Positions 10,763-23,101 of a stretch of DNA of 64,000 nucleotides are shown piece by piece (position 1 is the first letter of the stretch; the number at the start of each line of letters is the position of its first letter). The stretch is from positions 16,414,288-16,478,287 of the forward strand of contig NC_092676.1 in assembly GCF_964355755.1 (NCBI RefSeq). Direction: 5' to 3'. The notes beneath the pieces were generated by a model, which made no database searches, was not told where the DNA came from, and saw nothing but the letters and a program-made list of their open reading frames with translations. The position numbers and the translations under genes were made by a program. Source of the stretch: Antedon mediterranea (taxonomy: Eukaryota > Echinodermata > Crinoidea > Comatulida > Antedonidae).

Positions 10763-11491
10763 GTAGCAAAAAGCTATACAAAACAACCTTATTGCTACAC
10801 ATTTTGAAAATTGTGTAGCAAAAAATACAATACAAAACTATGTTTCTCGACTTAAAAATCAGTTTGATTAGCAATATTGCTAAACAAAATTTTTAAATGA
10901 AAATTTTCCCTGTTGGGGAAACAAAGATTTTGGAAAAATTAAAAAGGAACAAACAGGACAGCCACATTTAGAAAGTCATTGAAATAAGAGACAAAGACTG
11001 TGAAAGCAGAGGCTAAAACATCGCCAAAGATAACAAATTCTAATTCAGGCAATGAAGGAATAATTCTTGTCTCCAGTTTGGCACATCGAAAGGCAGGTTG
11101 GGTAAAAAAGATGAATTTTAACATGATCACCCAAGATAGTACTTCTAGCAGAAACGGGGTATTAAAAATATGGTATAAAATATATCATATTTTTATACTG
11201 TATTTTGAGGATATGCAGCAGAAACAGGCCCTATGGAAAGAACACATCAAAATATGGCTGTCATCAGATAGCAGATAACAAATTAGATAAACTGTAAAAC
11301 TACAGTATACAGTGGTACACCAGATAGAATTTTCGTGTACCAACCTATGCATGTTAAGCGTTGAGACTTTTTCCAAGAAATTATTAATTTTAATGCCATT
11401 TCAGACTTTTTACTGTACAAAAATGTTTATTAATCCATTTTGAAATCTACTGTATTTAAATGTAAAACTTTTTTTATCATGACTATTTTAA

Positions 11492-12042
11492 AGATGTATT
11501 GTCTCTTGAAACACGAAAAATGAAAAAAAAAATATTCTAAATTTAAATTGGCCATATCAAAGTAATATTAAAGTTATTCACTTTAAGTCGAAAATTCGAG
11601 CCAAAAACAACAATTTTACATAATTAACAGGTAAATTAATTAGATTACATTTCGTCTGGGAAATCGTCGCAAGCAAAAGTAAACAAAGATTTCAAACCAT
11701 GAGTATGCTGCATTATGCATGATGCTAATTAGGATTGTTTACAACTTGTCACGGTTGAGAAGGTGTTTTCACACAGATCGCGAGAAAGTTTTATGATTAT
11801 GCATACAGAGTAGCCAAATAAGTGCGTTGCATTATGAGATATGTTTTGATTGAAAACTTTGACTTCCAGTCAAAGTTAATTTTTGAACAAAAAAACATCT
11901 GTATTTCGGTTAAATTTTTTTTTTTTTCGACTAATTTTTGGTGAAAGTTAATAACTATTATGATACTTCAAAAATGACCCACTTTTTTTCAAAATTAAAA
12001 AAAAAAATTGTTTTTGGAATTAGTCAAAGGGACAATACATCT
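11492..12042. mobile_element. 551-bp TTAA-flanked MITE (Kolobok/piggyBac-type target site)
   Basis: The left end TTAA|AGATGTATTGTCTCTT (element starts at 11492) and right end AAGGGACAATACATCT|TTAA (ends at 12042) form inverted termini flanked by TTAA on both sides. TTAA duplication is typical of Kolobok and piggyBac transposons. The ends lack the CCC start usual for piggyBac, so Kolobok-like is preferred. There is no transposase frame, so it is non-autonomous. Relatives: the fragment at 2310-2560 and a lone end at 42248. Confidence 0.8.
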
Positions 12043-12049
12043 TTAAATT

Positions 12050-14210
12050 AATGTTTAATTAATGTACGTCTGTATTAATATACTGTGGCAATGTAAAAAC
12101 TGTCAAGATATGTTACGAACATACTGTCATAGCTCTGAAAAAGGCTTTGCATTTATTTAGTTTACAGCAAATACTGTATCACTATCAGTTGTCTCAACTG
12201 AGTTTATTCAGAATTAAAAAGAAGGAAATGAAAAAGAAATTATTATGAAATTGGAATTTTGTTAAATTACGCCAGTTTATTTGTAATGAGATACTAAAAG
12301 TGGATATTTCTGACTTCATTTATAACAAGATTCAATATTTGGTAAGTACTGTACAAGATTTTCATCTCATTAAAGTCTTGTACAAGTAGAGCTTTCCAGT
12401 CACTCTTCAATCCATGTAATTGATTAGATATCTTGAGGAAAATTGAAGAGTCGCGGTAAACATGTTTTACATGTTTGCCTCAGCAAATCTTACATTTACT
12501 TTTTTTATTTTATGTCTTTTAAAGTTAAATACACTGAATAATAAGTTTGAAAATGCAGTATTGATGAAGATAGCCAACCCCAGCCAATAATTGAACTGAA
12601 TATACTCATTGACAATATAGTTCCTCTTGTTAGTTAAAGACTGGAACCCTTAAACTTTGGGTCATGTACTGAACAACCACGCTTACTATACACTGATGTC
12701 TAGGGTTATTAGATTCAAACATAAGAAAGCAGTCCAGGTGACATACTTTTAATACTGTACTATTCCATTTTAATGTTTTTGATTGCTTTATGTAATTTTA
12801 TGTATCACTGTTTTTGTATGCGCGTCATATTTCAATGTTAAATGTTGCGTTTACGAGAATAACATAACTCATGGGGACGTTCAGTTTTATTTGTGTGTGG
12901 GTTAAACATCAACGATAATTTACCTCAGTTTGTAATGTGAATATAATTCAACTGAAAGGCCTGCTTTACTACAGTACATTCTCAGAAAATCATTGCAACT
13001 CATTCTCCGCAATAATTTTAGTACAGTAGTGCTACAGTATGACGTCATTGTTCACTCATACTCAGTTCAGAGACTGAACAGCAAAATGCCACTGAATATG
13101 TTTTCAAATTTGGCAGACATGCCAGTCGACTTGCGCATATCATAAAGTCCCTCTTATTCTCTACTGTAGTTTACCTGACCAGCACAGTAGCTCTAAAATG
13201 TATTCAGGGAAGTAATTTTGAACGTCAAAATAAGATTCAAGAATTAGACAGTTTCATTGTTCAAAAAGTTAAGTGAAAGTAATATTGATTGTCTGACCAG
13301 TGTTTCAAATGTTGGATAATTACCCAACGAACGAAAGTAGACATGTTTCAGTTTAAATTCTGCAAACTTTGAATGTAGTAACAGAAAGAAAATACTGCAA
13401 CTTTTCCTACGAAGTAGCTTCGTAGATACAGTAGAACGTACAGTATTTTGATACTCCTGATACAGTATGGCTACTGTACTCTGTTCTGATCATTCAGAAT
13501 TGTGTGAATTATTAAAAATTATAATATTATTAATATTACGTGTGATGTCACAGTTTTTTAAATTTGTACACATTTTTGGTCAATGTGAATATTTATTATG
13601 CGACATGGCAAAGTCAACAAATTTAAATGTTTGAATTAGTTTTTTTTTTCAGGAGGACAATACAGTACATCTTTAATAATTGTTTTATTTAAAAAATATG
13701 ATTTATAATGACATTTCCGAATATACTTTAGTACATGTGATTTAATTTGAGTGGCCATTTGTCCTAAAGGTATAATGACATAAATAGTATAATAAGTAAA
13801 GTAACATAGTTTTAAAATGTTAAATAAAATATTCCCACGTGTTATGAATTGAAATTCCAAATGCTTCAACTTTAATCACATCGGTCTGGTTGTACAAACT
13901 GCCAATAGATAGGTTTAGTTCTCATTTTAGGTTAATCCTTGTAAATTCACAAAAAATTTTGCTGATATTTTTCTGATGAACACATAAAATTACCGATACA
14001 CTTTAAATTCAAAGTATTGAATTTTAGTTATTATTAGTAATTCCCCTTTCTTTTCTAAGTCGCATAATAATTTTTGACAAATTAATGTAGCATGTAAAGC
14101 TCTTCTTTTTGGTTTTCCACTGTACTGTACAAGTGTCAAAACAAAGCATGCTGACCAATTATGAAGACGATACAGTACATGTTTTTACTACTGTATATAC
14201 TCGCAACGTG
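12050..14210. other. Intergenic DNA, no gene seen
   Basis: AT-rich. The only structure noted is a small perfect hairpin at 13407-13425 (arms CTACGAAG and CTTCGTAG, 3-nt loop). TACAGTA words are frequent. Confidence 0.55.
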
Positions 14211-14212
14211 CT

Positions 14213-14589
14213 AAAGGCCGGTGCACATCGAACAATTTACACAAAGAGCCACGTGTCAAGTATCAATTTAAACCGTGATTTTGTCGCGACGGACAATTCT
14301 GGTGTGAACATCAAATCGAACTCGTAGTTGTTGTTCATTCTCAACTTAAATGCAGTAAATATGGAAATGGAAGACTCTGCGCGTTAATTTGTTAGAGTTA
14401 CTCCATGGACAACTTTTTTGTTTTCGCCTAAAAATTCACTTCAATCTGACCACTCTAATCACAAGGATCATAAGGGCTATGTGTGATGTCATCAGTCAGA
14501 TGAAGATGTTGTGTCAGCGATGTAAAATTTGAGACCATGATTCACGAGCATTCTTAGCTTTGCGTGTGATCAGTGTACACCAGCCTTAA
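14213..14589. repeat. MITE with AAGGCYGGTGYACA inverted ends
   Basis: Left end AAAGGCCGGTGCACATCG and right end GTGTACACCAGCCTTAAG are inverted relative to each other and enclose about 380 bp with no credible frame. The interior has more CpG than the flanks (for example TTTTGTCGCGACGG). I could not identify a convincing target-site duplication, so the superfamily is open; hAT-like ends are one possibility. Confidence 0.6.
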
Positions 14590-14599
14590 GCAACTACTG

Positions 14600-17500
14600 T
14601 ATAGTACTGTACAAAGTTTCCAAGTCTAAAATAATTCTGCACATGTTCAGAAACAATAAATATGCTTACAGCCGGTGTTTTAACATGTTTAAACTACTGA
14701 AACTTTCTACAGTATTTGCTTTGGAAATTTTTCATCAAGCCTACTAAAATTGATATAGAAAGTTTTGAACTCTGTAGACATGACAGTTTATCAATGTACT
14801 GTATAGTACTGTAATCTATGTCAGTCTACAGTATGCACATTAGTGATTAATATGTACAGTACTATTATGAGTTTTGATTCTATTTTTGAATAGTGACATG
14901 AACAATATCTGTGAATGATATAAGGCGTTTGATTCTATCACACCTGCTTACTGTGATTACCCAGCTGCAAAGGAACGCATTACATTGACGTCTTGGAAGT
15001 GACACGGACATGTTTGCTAGCTAGACATCTTGGAAACGAAAAGGTGACATTTTGAAAGAGTGCCAAATCAGGGGGTAAGATTTGACATAATTCTACAAAC
15101 ATTTTAAAACTTTGACAAAACAATAGATTTAACAATTCTGTTCAATTGGGGCTGTTGATTAGTTCAATTGTCTGTGGGAAAGTTCAGTCAATTATTTAGG
15201 TAGGTGTGTTTAGAAAGTCTTGTGTCACCTATAGTATAGCCACTGAAAATACTGATGATCACTCGAAGTCTACCTTATACTACAGTACAGTATTGTGATA
15301 CTGCCATCATGTCAGAAAGACATAAAACCAGGTATCCCTGCTTGAATGTAATTGTGTAATGATTTCTGTTAACTTGTTGCAATGTGTTGAACTATAAATT
15401 GTTGATTATGAAGTGTAGTTATCACTTTATATTTTAATTGGAACATCTTTGTGACTTTTACAGCTAAAAATAACGTTAATAAAGATCAAAATACTGAATG
15501 GAACTACAATGGCATTATCTATCAAAGTAATTTCAAATGCTACAATACAGTTATACAATGCATATTTGTACATTTGTATCTATTTTAAAGACAAATTGAC
15601 AGGAAAGGTTACAAAGTACAGTTCCTTTTATGTAGTGTATTTAACTATAATAATGATATTGATAATAATCTTAAATCCTATGCTATTTATTATTATATAT
15701 TTTTTACTTTTTCATAATTTCTATTCCTTTAAACTTTAACTAGTAGAAGCACTGTTCAAAGTTTACTGTAGCATTGGAATATTATAGTATGGCCTTTACA
15801 CTGTGATGTTAGTAGTACATTATTCACTTTCTTAATTTCGGTGCATAATGTTTAAGTAGAACAAACTGATCATATTTACAGTATAGTTAATTGGTTTTGT
15901 TTGTCTGAGCTCACTTAACGTGGACCAAGATAGTAAAGACAGTATTCCAAATTCCAAGAATTCTAAGCCTTTCATTCACTCTATTTTTTTAGTCAGGTTG
16001 TGTAATTATCAATGTCTCTTGCTTTTTATAAAAGAATGACTCCATGTCTGATGGATTTCTTTACCTGAACAGTTGTCATGTATTTACTTCTCATTTAAAT
16101 AAATTCACTGAATTCCAGCATGTATTTTTTTTTCTTCAGATTAGCAAGTATTACTATGATATTTTGATGATAATATGGTTTATCCATTACATACCAGGTA
16201 AGAATAAACGATGTAAAATACTAAATCCTATGACTAAAGTATTAATATCACTGTGTATACATAAGGAAGTAGAAGATGGACATTCATAATTGGTTTAATC
16301 TGTATGATAGACACATACTGTACTTCACTGATCCTTTGATTGCTTGAGAGAGTGTTAAATCAATGTTGTGTTGACAACTTGTTGTGAATATCATGTTTAT
16401 TAAGGAGGCTAAAGGAGATAATTGATATGAGTTGCTACTGTGTATTTAGACTTGGTTGATTAGCTTACAGTGTTGCTTATTAGGTGTGTACTTGTCTTTC
16501 ACACCCTTATGTCTAGGTTCAATCATTACACATTTGCATTCACCCATGTGATATTGAACGTGTGTTTTCATATACTGTGCTTATTATTGTACATGTTCCT
16601 TGGCCAACATCATAACCTTTCCATTTTGGAAACTGAAATAGCATTCAGCGAAACATTTAAGGTTAAATGTGTTATGTTTTCACATTATGAAATTATTTGT
16701 ACCATTTCACTCATAAACATTCATTATTTTAAATATAATACTAGCTACTACAGTACTATTGCATCCAATCGTGGATTTACCTCCAAAATCCATGATCTGT
16801 AGCGTATTAAAGTATGATAATAGAAGAAATGAGATGTTAGAGCAGAAAAGGACGAGTTCAATTTGGGGAGGCCTTCATCCTGCAGTGGGCTGTGTCATAT
16901 ACAATAAGTACAGTACATTCATAATAATGGATACTTAAATGAGTTCTTGAATACTTTCATGATTGGCATTTAAGGTGTAAACAATGTTGTAAACCATAAA
17001 CCAAGGAGTATGTTTGTTTTGAGGTTTGTACAGTACTCTTCCTAAAATATACAGTTGACTTCTGTCAACACTACCAGGATTTCAACATGCCTATGTTCTG
17101 TGAAGTTATCCGGTCATTGAACTATTACAGATATAATGTTTATTTTTACAAAAAAAATAAATACAGAAGAATAAGATGAATTAAAACATAGATTAAAATA
17201 GAATGAAAAACAGAAAAAAAAAATATATAAAGTGTATTAATAATTTATTATTATATTATTATTTAATAATAAAATAAATAATGAATATTCAATAATAATA
17301 TTATACTGTAGATTATTAAAAAACAAATACATAGAAACCGTTTCTGCAGTGCAAATGGTGTGATTAATATGTTCAGCAATTTGTTAATAATAATAATATT
17401 TATTTGGAACAATACTTTTTTAACAGTGGCACACATGCGTAGATACATCCATACAAATTCATCTACTGTACATCTTTGTGAAGTTTATTGTGTAAGATAA

Positions 17501-17885
17501 ACATTAATTTTATGGAAAGTGGAATGTTTATTGTGCTGTATTGATGGTCATTGATATCTTCTACAATAACATGATTGATGTGGTTGACACAAGTGTGAAA
17601 CATACCTTAATGTTCAATTTAATGTTAATAGTTCTTTGTTGTAGCTTTATGGTAGCAATGAGCCTGTCATGTGTTTGTTACATTTTTTGAATTAATTATG
17701 TAGTCCTAGGCTTTTGTCTGCTACAGTAAAGGCTATCTCACACAGTTCTAGCATTAAGATGTGCTATAAATTATAAATCATAGAGAAAAAAATGAAGGTG
17801 TTAAAACAAATAAAAACATAGTTATTTTCGAAAAAACGCCCCTCTTTGAATAAACCCACCCCTACCTCCCATACTTTAGAACATA
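14600..17885. other. Intergenic DNA, no gene seen
   Basis: AT-rich with A/T-only tracts (17140-17300) and many TACAGTA words. Near 17835 a GCCCCTCTTTGAATAAACCC stretch belongs to a dispersed motif also seen at 20.7-21.0 and 58.4 kb. Confidence 0.55.
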
Positions 17886-18102
17886 ATTTGGAACTAGAAT
17901 TTAATTCGTCACTTTGACGAATTATAGGTGATCATTTTTATCGCTTTACTGACATTAATATTTTTTAAACATGCACGTACGTTAACATACAATAGGAAAA
18001 TGTTGATGTATACCATCCTGATATACGCTATAGTGCTGAGTTGTGCCTATCATGTGTCATATACAATATGTACAGTATATACTGTATATCTATATACAGT
18101 GT

Positions 18103-18815
18103 AGCATAGGTGAAATTACGGGACCCACATCATGTTCAAATTTTTTGGTACGATGGAATTATCAAAATAAACTCGAAGATGACAATTTCGAAAGATAATG
18201 AATTGAGCAAATAAATATAAGGATTGGAAGATAATTTGACACGTAGAAGCGCAATGCGCGCTCTTTGAAATTTGTATAACTTTGACTAAAGAAATTTAAA
18301 AACAACGTTTTAACTTCAACTGGCCATATGATAACATCACAACATCCGATGGGCTTAATTTTTATATGAATTCATATCTACATTTATTCAGCTTTCATAA
18401 TAAATTATAATCTTCAAGGTCACCTTTAATTCTGAAGAGCTATAACATATTCAAATGTATGGTGTAGCTGAAATTACACGACCTTGGTTATTAAAGTTTT
18501 TACACATGATGACGTCAACAAAATAAAAATGTTGACAACTCTTGAGAAAGATAATTAATTGAGCAAGCACATACTAAAATTTCGGCGAAAATCGGGCTCA
18601 AATAACGGAGATGCGCTCTATTGAATGTGATAACCCACACAAAAAGATAAAAATTACTAATTTTTAAATTGAAGTGGCCATTTGATGACGTCATACCATT
18701 TTGTACGTCTAATGTGTACATGAATATGTATCTACAACCCAATGGCTTCCCGAATAAGTTAAAAAAATTGGGGGTCACCTGCCATTCTGAAGAGTTATAT
18801 TCATTTTAAAAAGGC
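18103..18815. repeat. Two tandem ~358-bp units inside Helentron-like element 1
   Basis: Unit 1 (18103-18460) and unit 2 (18461-about 18815) share landmarks in the same order: GTAGC..GTGAAATTAC, AAAGATAATnAATTGAGCAA, GCGCTCT.TTGAA, TGGCCATnTGATnACnTCA, a TGAATTCATATCTAC-like stretch, GGTCACCT..ATTCTGAAGAG and TATTCA. They are diverged from each other. A third copy lies in element 2 at 19650-19960. The function is unknown; TGACGTCA-type words occur in units 2 and 3. Confidence 0.75.
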
Positions 18816-19414
18816 CTTATTTTTCACCATTTTCAGCACTTTGATGCAATTAATTTGCGCATTTTGTTATTTTTAACCTGCTCGTATAGCGTTATTTTAA
18901 GTCGGAACTGACTCAAATTTGGTGAATGTACTAAGGATGGTGAGTAGAACGCGATTTGTATAAAAAAATTGCAATTTTTACGCTTTGTAAGTATCGCGCG
19001 CGCAAAATATTTTTTTTGCGCAGTAATTTTTTGAAACACGCAATTGGCCTAATTCATGCTCTAAATTGATTAAAACGTAATTTTGAGCTTTTTAAATTTT
19101 TACTGCGCGATTCCACGCGCATGACCCTACGTGCACGCGCGTTTTTACTTGCTAATATCTTTACCCTTGACCTGAAGTTTACGTGTAGTGAATTTCATAA
19201 ATATGTGATAATGAATTATGGATATATGATTGATAATGTGATTTCACAAAATGGCGTATACGTGACGTCACGGGTGAGAGATCACGCTGAAAAGCTTATT
19301 ATGGCTATAAGTTAAAGTATTTGAAAGACATTGTTAAATTTTTGTGATTATTGCTATTCAACTTTTTGAGATATTTGATGAACAAAAATTTTACAGAAAG
19401 AAGAATAACAATAA

Positions 19415-20617
19415 CTAGATTTGAACTCGTCACGTTGACGAGTTAGGCTATCGCCCAACGCATCGTAACACGCACATGTTATTTATTATGCTTAGTCTAC
19501 AATAGGCTGCTCTACAACGATTGTAAAGAACAGCTGGAATACATCAAAATCGTTTAATAAGTGTCAACAGTTGACGGTATTAGCATTGTAAACGGTTTAG
19601 TTGACGGTTATTTTTTATTTTACACCACTCACGTTTATTCAATTGTTTGAAAATGATGACCTTTTCAAATTAAAAAAAAAAGTTCATAAGTTTAAAAAGG
19701 AATTATTTTAGTAATAAAATATTGAAAATTGGAAGAAAATTGATACCGTTTACGCGGTATGCGCTCTATTGAATGTGACGAACTGTGTCGAAAGAGACAA
19801 AATCCCTATATTTTACATTTGTGTGGCCATACGATGACGTCACAACAGCCCAGAGGTAAAAATTTTGCATGAATTCATATCTACAATATATCTGCTTACA
19901 TATTAGGTTAAAAAAATTGGGGGTCACCAGACATCCCGGAGAGCTATAATCGATTCAAAATAGGCATATTTTTACACAAATTTGCATAAAATTACCAATT
20001 TTCAAGCGCACGATTTTTAAAGTTTGACGTGCACGTGTTATTATTTTGCATTCATAATTCATCAAATATGAAAGAAATATATCATAAAACTATGAAAAAC
20101 AATAATCAAACGCAAAAACGGGCTTTCTAGGCTGCGTACGAGCGAAGTGCGCAATAGCGCGCGCGCAACGCAAATTTTTTTGAAAAATGTGAAATGCTTA
20201 AAATGTCCTGAAACGTGTAGAAAGTTGATTAGAAATTGATTTTGAGCATTTTTAACTTTCAAAGCGCGCGTACGCGCGATTTGACCAATGTTCAAAATTT
20301 TGCTGATGATACAGGAAGATGACCCTTGACATAAAGCATACGTGTGTCAAGTGGTATTTAAAAATAGCTATTGGTTTTCAAGTTATAGTCAATCTAAGAA
20401 TTTCAGAAAATCGCGCGTAGTTACGCTACGCGACCATATTTTCATTAAACCAAAGTTTGTTGCACAACTACATATATACGTGCATCTGCTGGCCAAGTTA
20501 CAACATAACTGCTATTGCCATTTTTGAGATATGCGACCAACAAAAAATGAGCAGAAAAAATGAAATCTCTGACAATAACAATAGGCTATCTCGCTCTACA
20601 GAGAGCGATAGCCTAAT
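19415..20617 (-). mobile_element. Helentron/Helitron2-like element 2 (nested in element 1)
   Basis: Same family and orientation as element 1. On the minus strand its 3' end is a hairpin (arms AACTCGTCA and TGACGAGTT at 19424-19444), then CAAAT, then CTAG followed by TT at 19415. The subterminal GGGCGATAGCCT pairs with the 5' terminal AGGCTATCGCTCT at about 20603-20617, which also folds back on itself. Sequence just outside both ends belongs to element 1, so element 2 landed near the 5' end of its relative. The interior holds one ~310-bp unit homologous to the two in element 1, and CpG-rich patches (for example 20150-20175). No protein frame. Confidence 0.65.
19650..19960. repeat. Single copy of the ~358-bp unit in Helentron-like element 2
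   Basis: Matches the units at 18103-18815: TGCGCTCTATTGAATGTGA, TGTGGCCATACGATGACGTC, TGAATTCATATCTACAATAT, ATTGGGGGTCACC and GAGAGCTATAATC. Confidence 0.75.
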
Positions 20618-20684
20618 AATAAAGATTTTGTACAATAACAATAGGTGATCATTTTATTCTAAATGATCACCTAATAAATGTTCC

Positions 20685-20995
20685 TCTTGAATAAATGCCC
20701 AAGGCATTTATTTCTGCCCAATGTGTTTATTTATTCCCTTGATGAATAAACGCCCTGTCACATGCATTTCATACATTGTAGAACAATTCATTGACTGCCA
20801 TAATCTACAACTTACCAAGCATTTTTTTCTGTATTTTAGCAATTGTGTTGTATATATCTAGGGGATATCATTTGATTATAAATGTTACCATATATACCAA
20901 ACAAAATAAATGCCACTCTCGAATAAACACCCCACTCCCCCTAATAACCCTCTTGAACAATACATTCCCCTGGCGTTTATTTGAATAAATACAGT
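20685..20995. repeat. Stretch with repeated TTTATTCGAGnGG/CGTTTATT motifs
   Basis: Several forward and reverse copies of a motif combining AATAAACGCC/GGCGTTTATT and CTCGAATAAAC words (20690-20770 and 20905-20990), including a small inverted repeat around GCCCAAGGC. The same motif recurs at 58395-58450, where AAACGCTCCAGGGCGTTT is a hairpin, and weakly near 17835. Looks like a dispersed repeat of unknown class. Confidence 0.5.
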
Positions 20996-20999
20996 TTCA

Positions 21000-22390
21000 T
21001 CACTTTAAGATGTTTCTTTCTGCATATTCATTCTGGGTGTGCTGTCCTTTACATCATTGTAGGCTCACTTTATACCTCAGATTATTGGCTTTCAATCCCA
21101 TTCCTGTTTTCAATTTCTAAACTTGGGGCTTCCTCCACCCACAATACTGTACAAAAATGCTATACAGTTTTTAAAAAACATTAAATGTACAGTACAACCA
21201 TAATTATTAAATTTAAAAAAATGTAACACCAAGTTTACTAAAAATTGGTTTAAAAGTTGTACAAACTACAAGCCACATCACAGTAGAAGCAAGGAAGTTG
21301 GAACTAACTGGTCAGTACCAGTTGTGCCTTTTCATCCCGTATCTTTATCCGAGCACCCTACCAACAGACGTTTTTTTTTTATTGTAAAACACACAGCAAA
21401 ATGTAGATGGGCTTTTTAAATATTAGAATAATTTTAATTCATTTTATTACTGTTATAGTCCATCTTAGTTATTGTTTTCAAATTATTTTAAATTTTAAGT
21501 ACCGTATTTTGGTAAATTATGTTGTTTAGTCCTTTTTGGAAGTCCTGAGAGTAAAGACAAAGACTTTTTAGAATAAAATTTATCAAATTTTAGTGTAACT
21601 TGACTCCAATTTTAAGGAAATCTAACAAATCTACCACTTATTCAGGAAGGATGTTACAAAGCAGTTACTTTATAGCCTTGCTCCATTGGGTCATAGGTCA
21701 TGGTATTCAAATAGATTATTGATGATCATACTTGTATGTAAAATTTAAAAACAAATTTACAAGTTCAAGAAATGTATGGTAAGTAGATGTTGTTATAATA
21801 ATAATATTCTTTAGAAATGTTTAGTTTTAAATAATAGTATTTATTTTACTCTCTAAAGGCTAATATGTTCACACATTGTCCCTGCCTTTCTGTATGTTAT
21901 ACATTTTATGTGTGATTTTGCTGTGAATTTTTCTACTTTTGATCCGTCATTTTCAATCAGATTTGTAATACAATATTGTCAGACTTTTGTCTGATTTTTG
22001 TAATTTGTATACCTGAAAATAGAAAATAACATACTACTACAGTATTAGCTATTATTGCGATATGTTTGCGATATGTTACAAAAGATAACTTCATTTTACC
22101 TATGATTATTCCTATTGTACAACAAAGATTGATTGTCAAAATAGTTACTGTTCCTGATCTTGGTAGCCTAACCTGGTTAGCTGACTAGCAATGATCCGGA
22201 TTGCACTATCCAAATCGAGCGTTCCCAAAAAGACTGCAATTGTTGGGATCCCGTTTTGGAGTCTGTGTGAACGAGACCAATCTCCTTGCTTTTTGCTATT
22301 TAAATTCACTTTCTTGACAGACCTGTTTTTGTTTACCAATACATTCAATTTTAGGAATTCTGAGTTTCTATTCTAATAAACCCATTTGTC
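21000..22390. other. Intergenic DNA, no gene seen
   Basis: AT-rich except 22145-22300, which is less AT-rich and has an open frame on both strands but no recognisable protein; it may be an old repeat fragment. Confidence 0.5.
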
Positions 22391-22396
22391 ATCTTA

Positions 22397-22587
22397 AGGC
22401 CAACACGGACTGCATCATACACCGAGGCCCGGGCGAAATTTTTTGACTTGTCAGTGCTCTCTGAGTTTGATCACGACGAGACAAGTCATCTTGAGATAGT
22501 GTCGTGCATAGTTTTTAGGTGTCAGGAGAACTCTAAACATGTTTCATTTTCTTGGGCCTCATTGTACGACGCTGTCTGAGTTGGCAG
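22397..22587. mobile_element. 191-bp TTA-flanked MITE (Harbinger-like)
   Basis: Left end AGGCCAACACGGACTGCATC continuing to ACCGAGGCCCGGGC, right end GGGCCTCATTGTACGACGCT continuing to GTCTGAGTTGGCAG. The ends are inverted relative to each other over about 35 bp. TTA occurs on both sides (22394-22396 and 22588-22590), fitting the 3-bp TWA duplication of PIF/Harbinger. The half copy at 6942 also begins directly after TTA. Non-autonomous. Confidence 0.65.
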
Positions 22588-22799
22588 TTAGAAGCATGGT
22601 GCTACATAATTGCGTAGGACCAAAATCCCAGGGATATTGAGGCCTTTCAAGATTAAATTTTATGGAGATGATGTTTCACGACAAATAAAATTTTATAATA
22701 TAAACTTGAAATTCAAAGTGTGCCCTTCTGTTATTCAACAACCATGAACGAACCATTTAAACGCAGAAAACCTTGTCTTGTAGGCATTGAGGATGCACA

Positions 22800-23090
22800 A
22801 TACAACAGGGCTAATACTGTAGTAATACATTATGTGCACAGTGATAAACGATATGCACAGTCGTACCATACAGTACTGTAGGTGCATATTGATACTGATA
22901 GATGTTCATTCATAGTGCTATATGAACAGACCATACAGTAGGTGCATATTGATACTGATAGATGTTCATTCATAGTGCTATATGAACAGTGCTATATGAA
23001 CAGAGCTAAATGTGCTCAGTAATAATAATTTAGAGAGATGTTTAGTTTTACATGTGTCTTGTGCACAGTGCTTTTAACTTTTAAGGTGTT
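22800..23090. repeat. Degenerate GTGCACAGTGCTAT-rich repeat with a 60-bp tandem duplication
   Basis: A 60-bp unit (GGTGCATATTGATACTGATA and on through GTTCATTCATAGTGC) starts at 22881 and again at 22941, followed by short TGCTATATGAACAG copies to about 23003. Loose CACAGTGCT words continue on both sides of the foldback element (to 23090 and again at 24194-24340), so that element landed inside this repeat. Confidence 0.8.
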
Positions 23091-23101
23091 CACAGTTTTA
23101 T

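Larger units (their letters stand above)
17894..20676 (-). mobile_element. Helentron/Helitron2-like element 1 (outer, interrupted by element 2)
   Basis: Read on the minus strand, the element ends at 17894 with a 9-bp-stem hairpin (arms AATTCGTCA and TGACGAATT at 17903-17923), then AAATT and CTAG, followed by TT. This is the classic Helitron-group 3' terminus. Just inside the hairpin is AAATGATCACCTAT, which is the inverse of the 5' terminal AGGTGATCATTT at about 20650-20675. Such asymmetric inverted ends are known for Helitron2/Helentrons. The 5' terminus also folds on itself (12-bp arms). Without the insertion the element is about 1.6 kb. It holds two 358-bp internal repeat units and CpG-rich patches. 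No Rep/helicase frame is present, so it is non-autonomous. Confidence 0.65.

Noticed and set aside
11000-11278. 92-codon + strand frame
   Set aside because: No splice sites, no family resemblance and AT-driven codon use; the opposite strand is equally open over part of it.
18515-18778. 87-codon minus-strand frame in Helentron-like element 1
   Set aside because: It lies in a repeat unit whose other copies do not keep the frame open.
22145-22376. Overlapping open frames on both strands in a GC-richer patch
   Set aside because: No protein family recognised and no splice sites; possibly an old repeat fragment.
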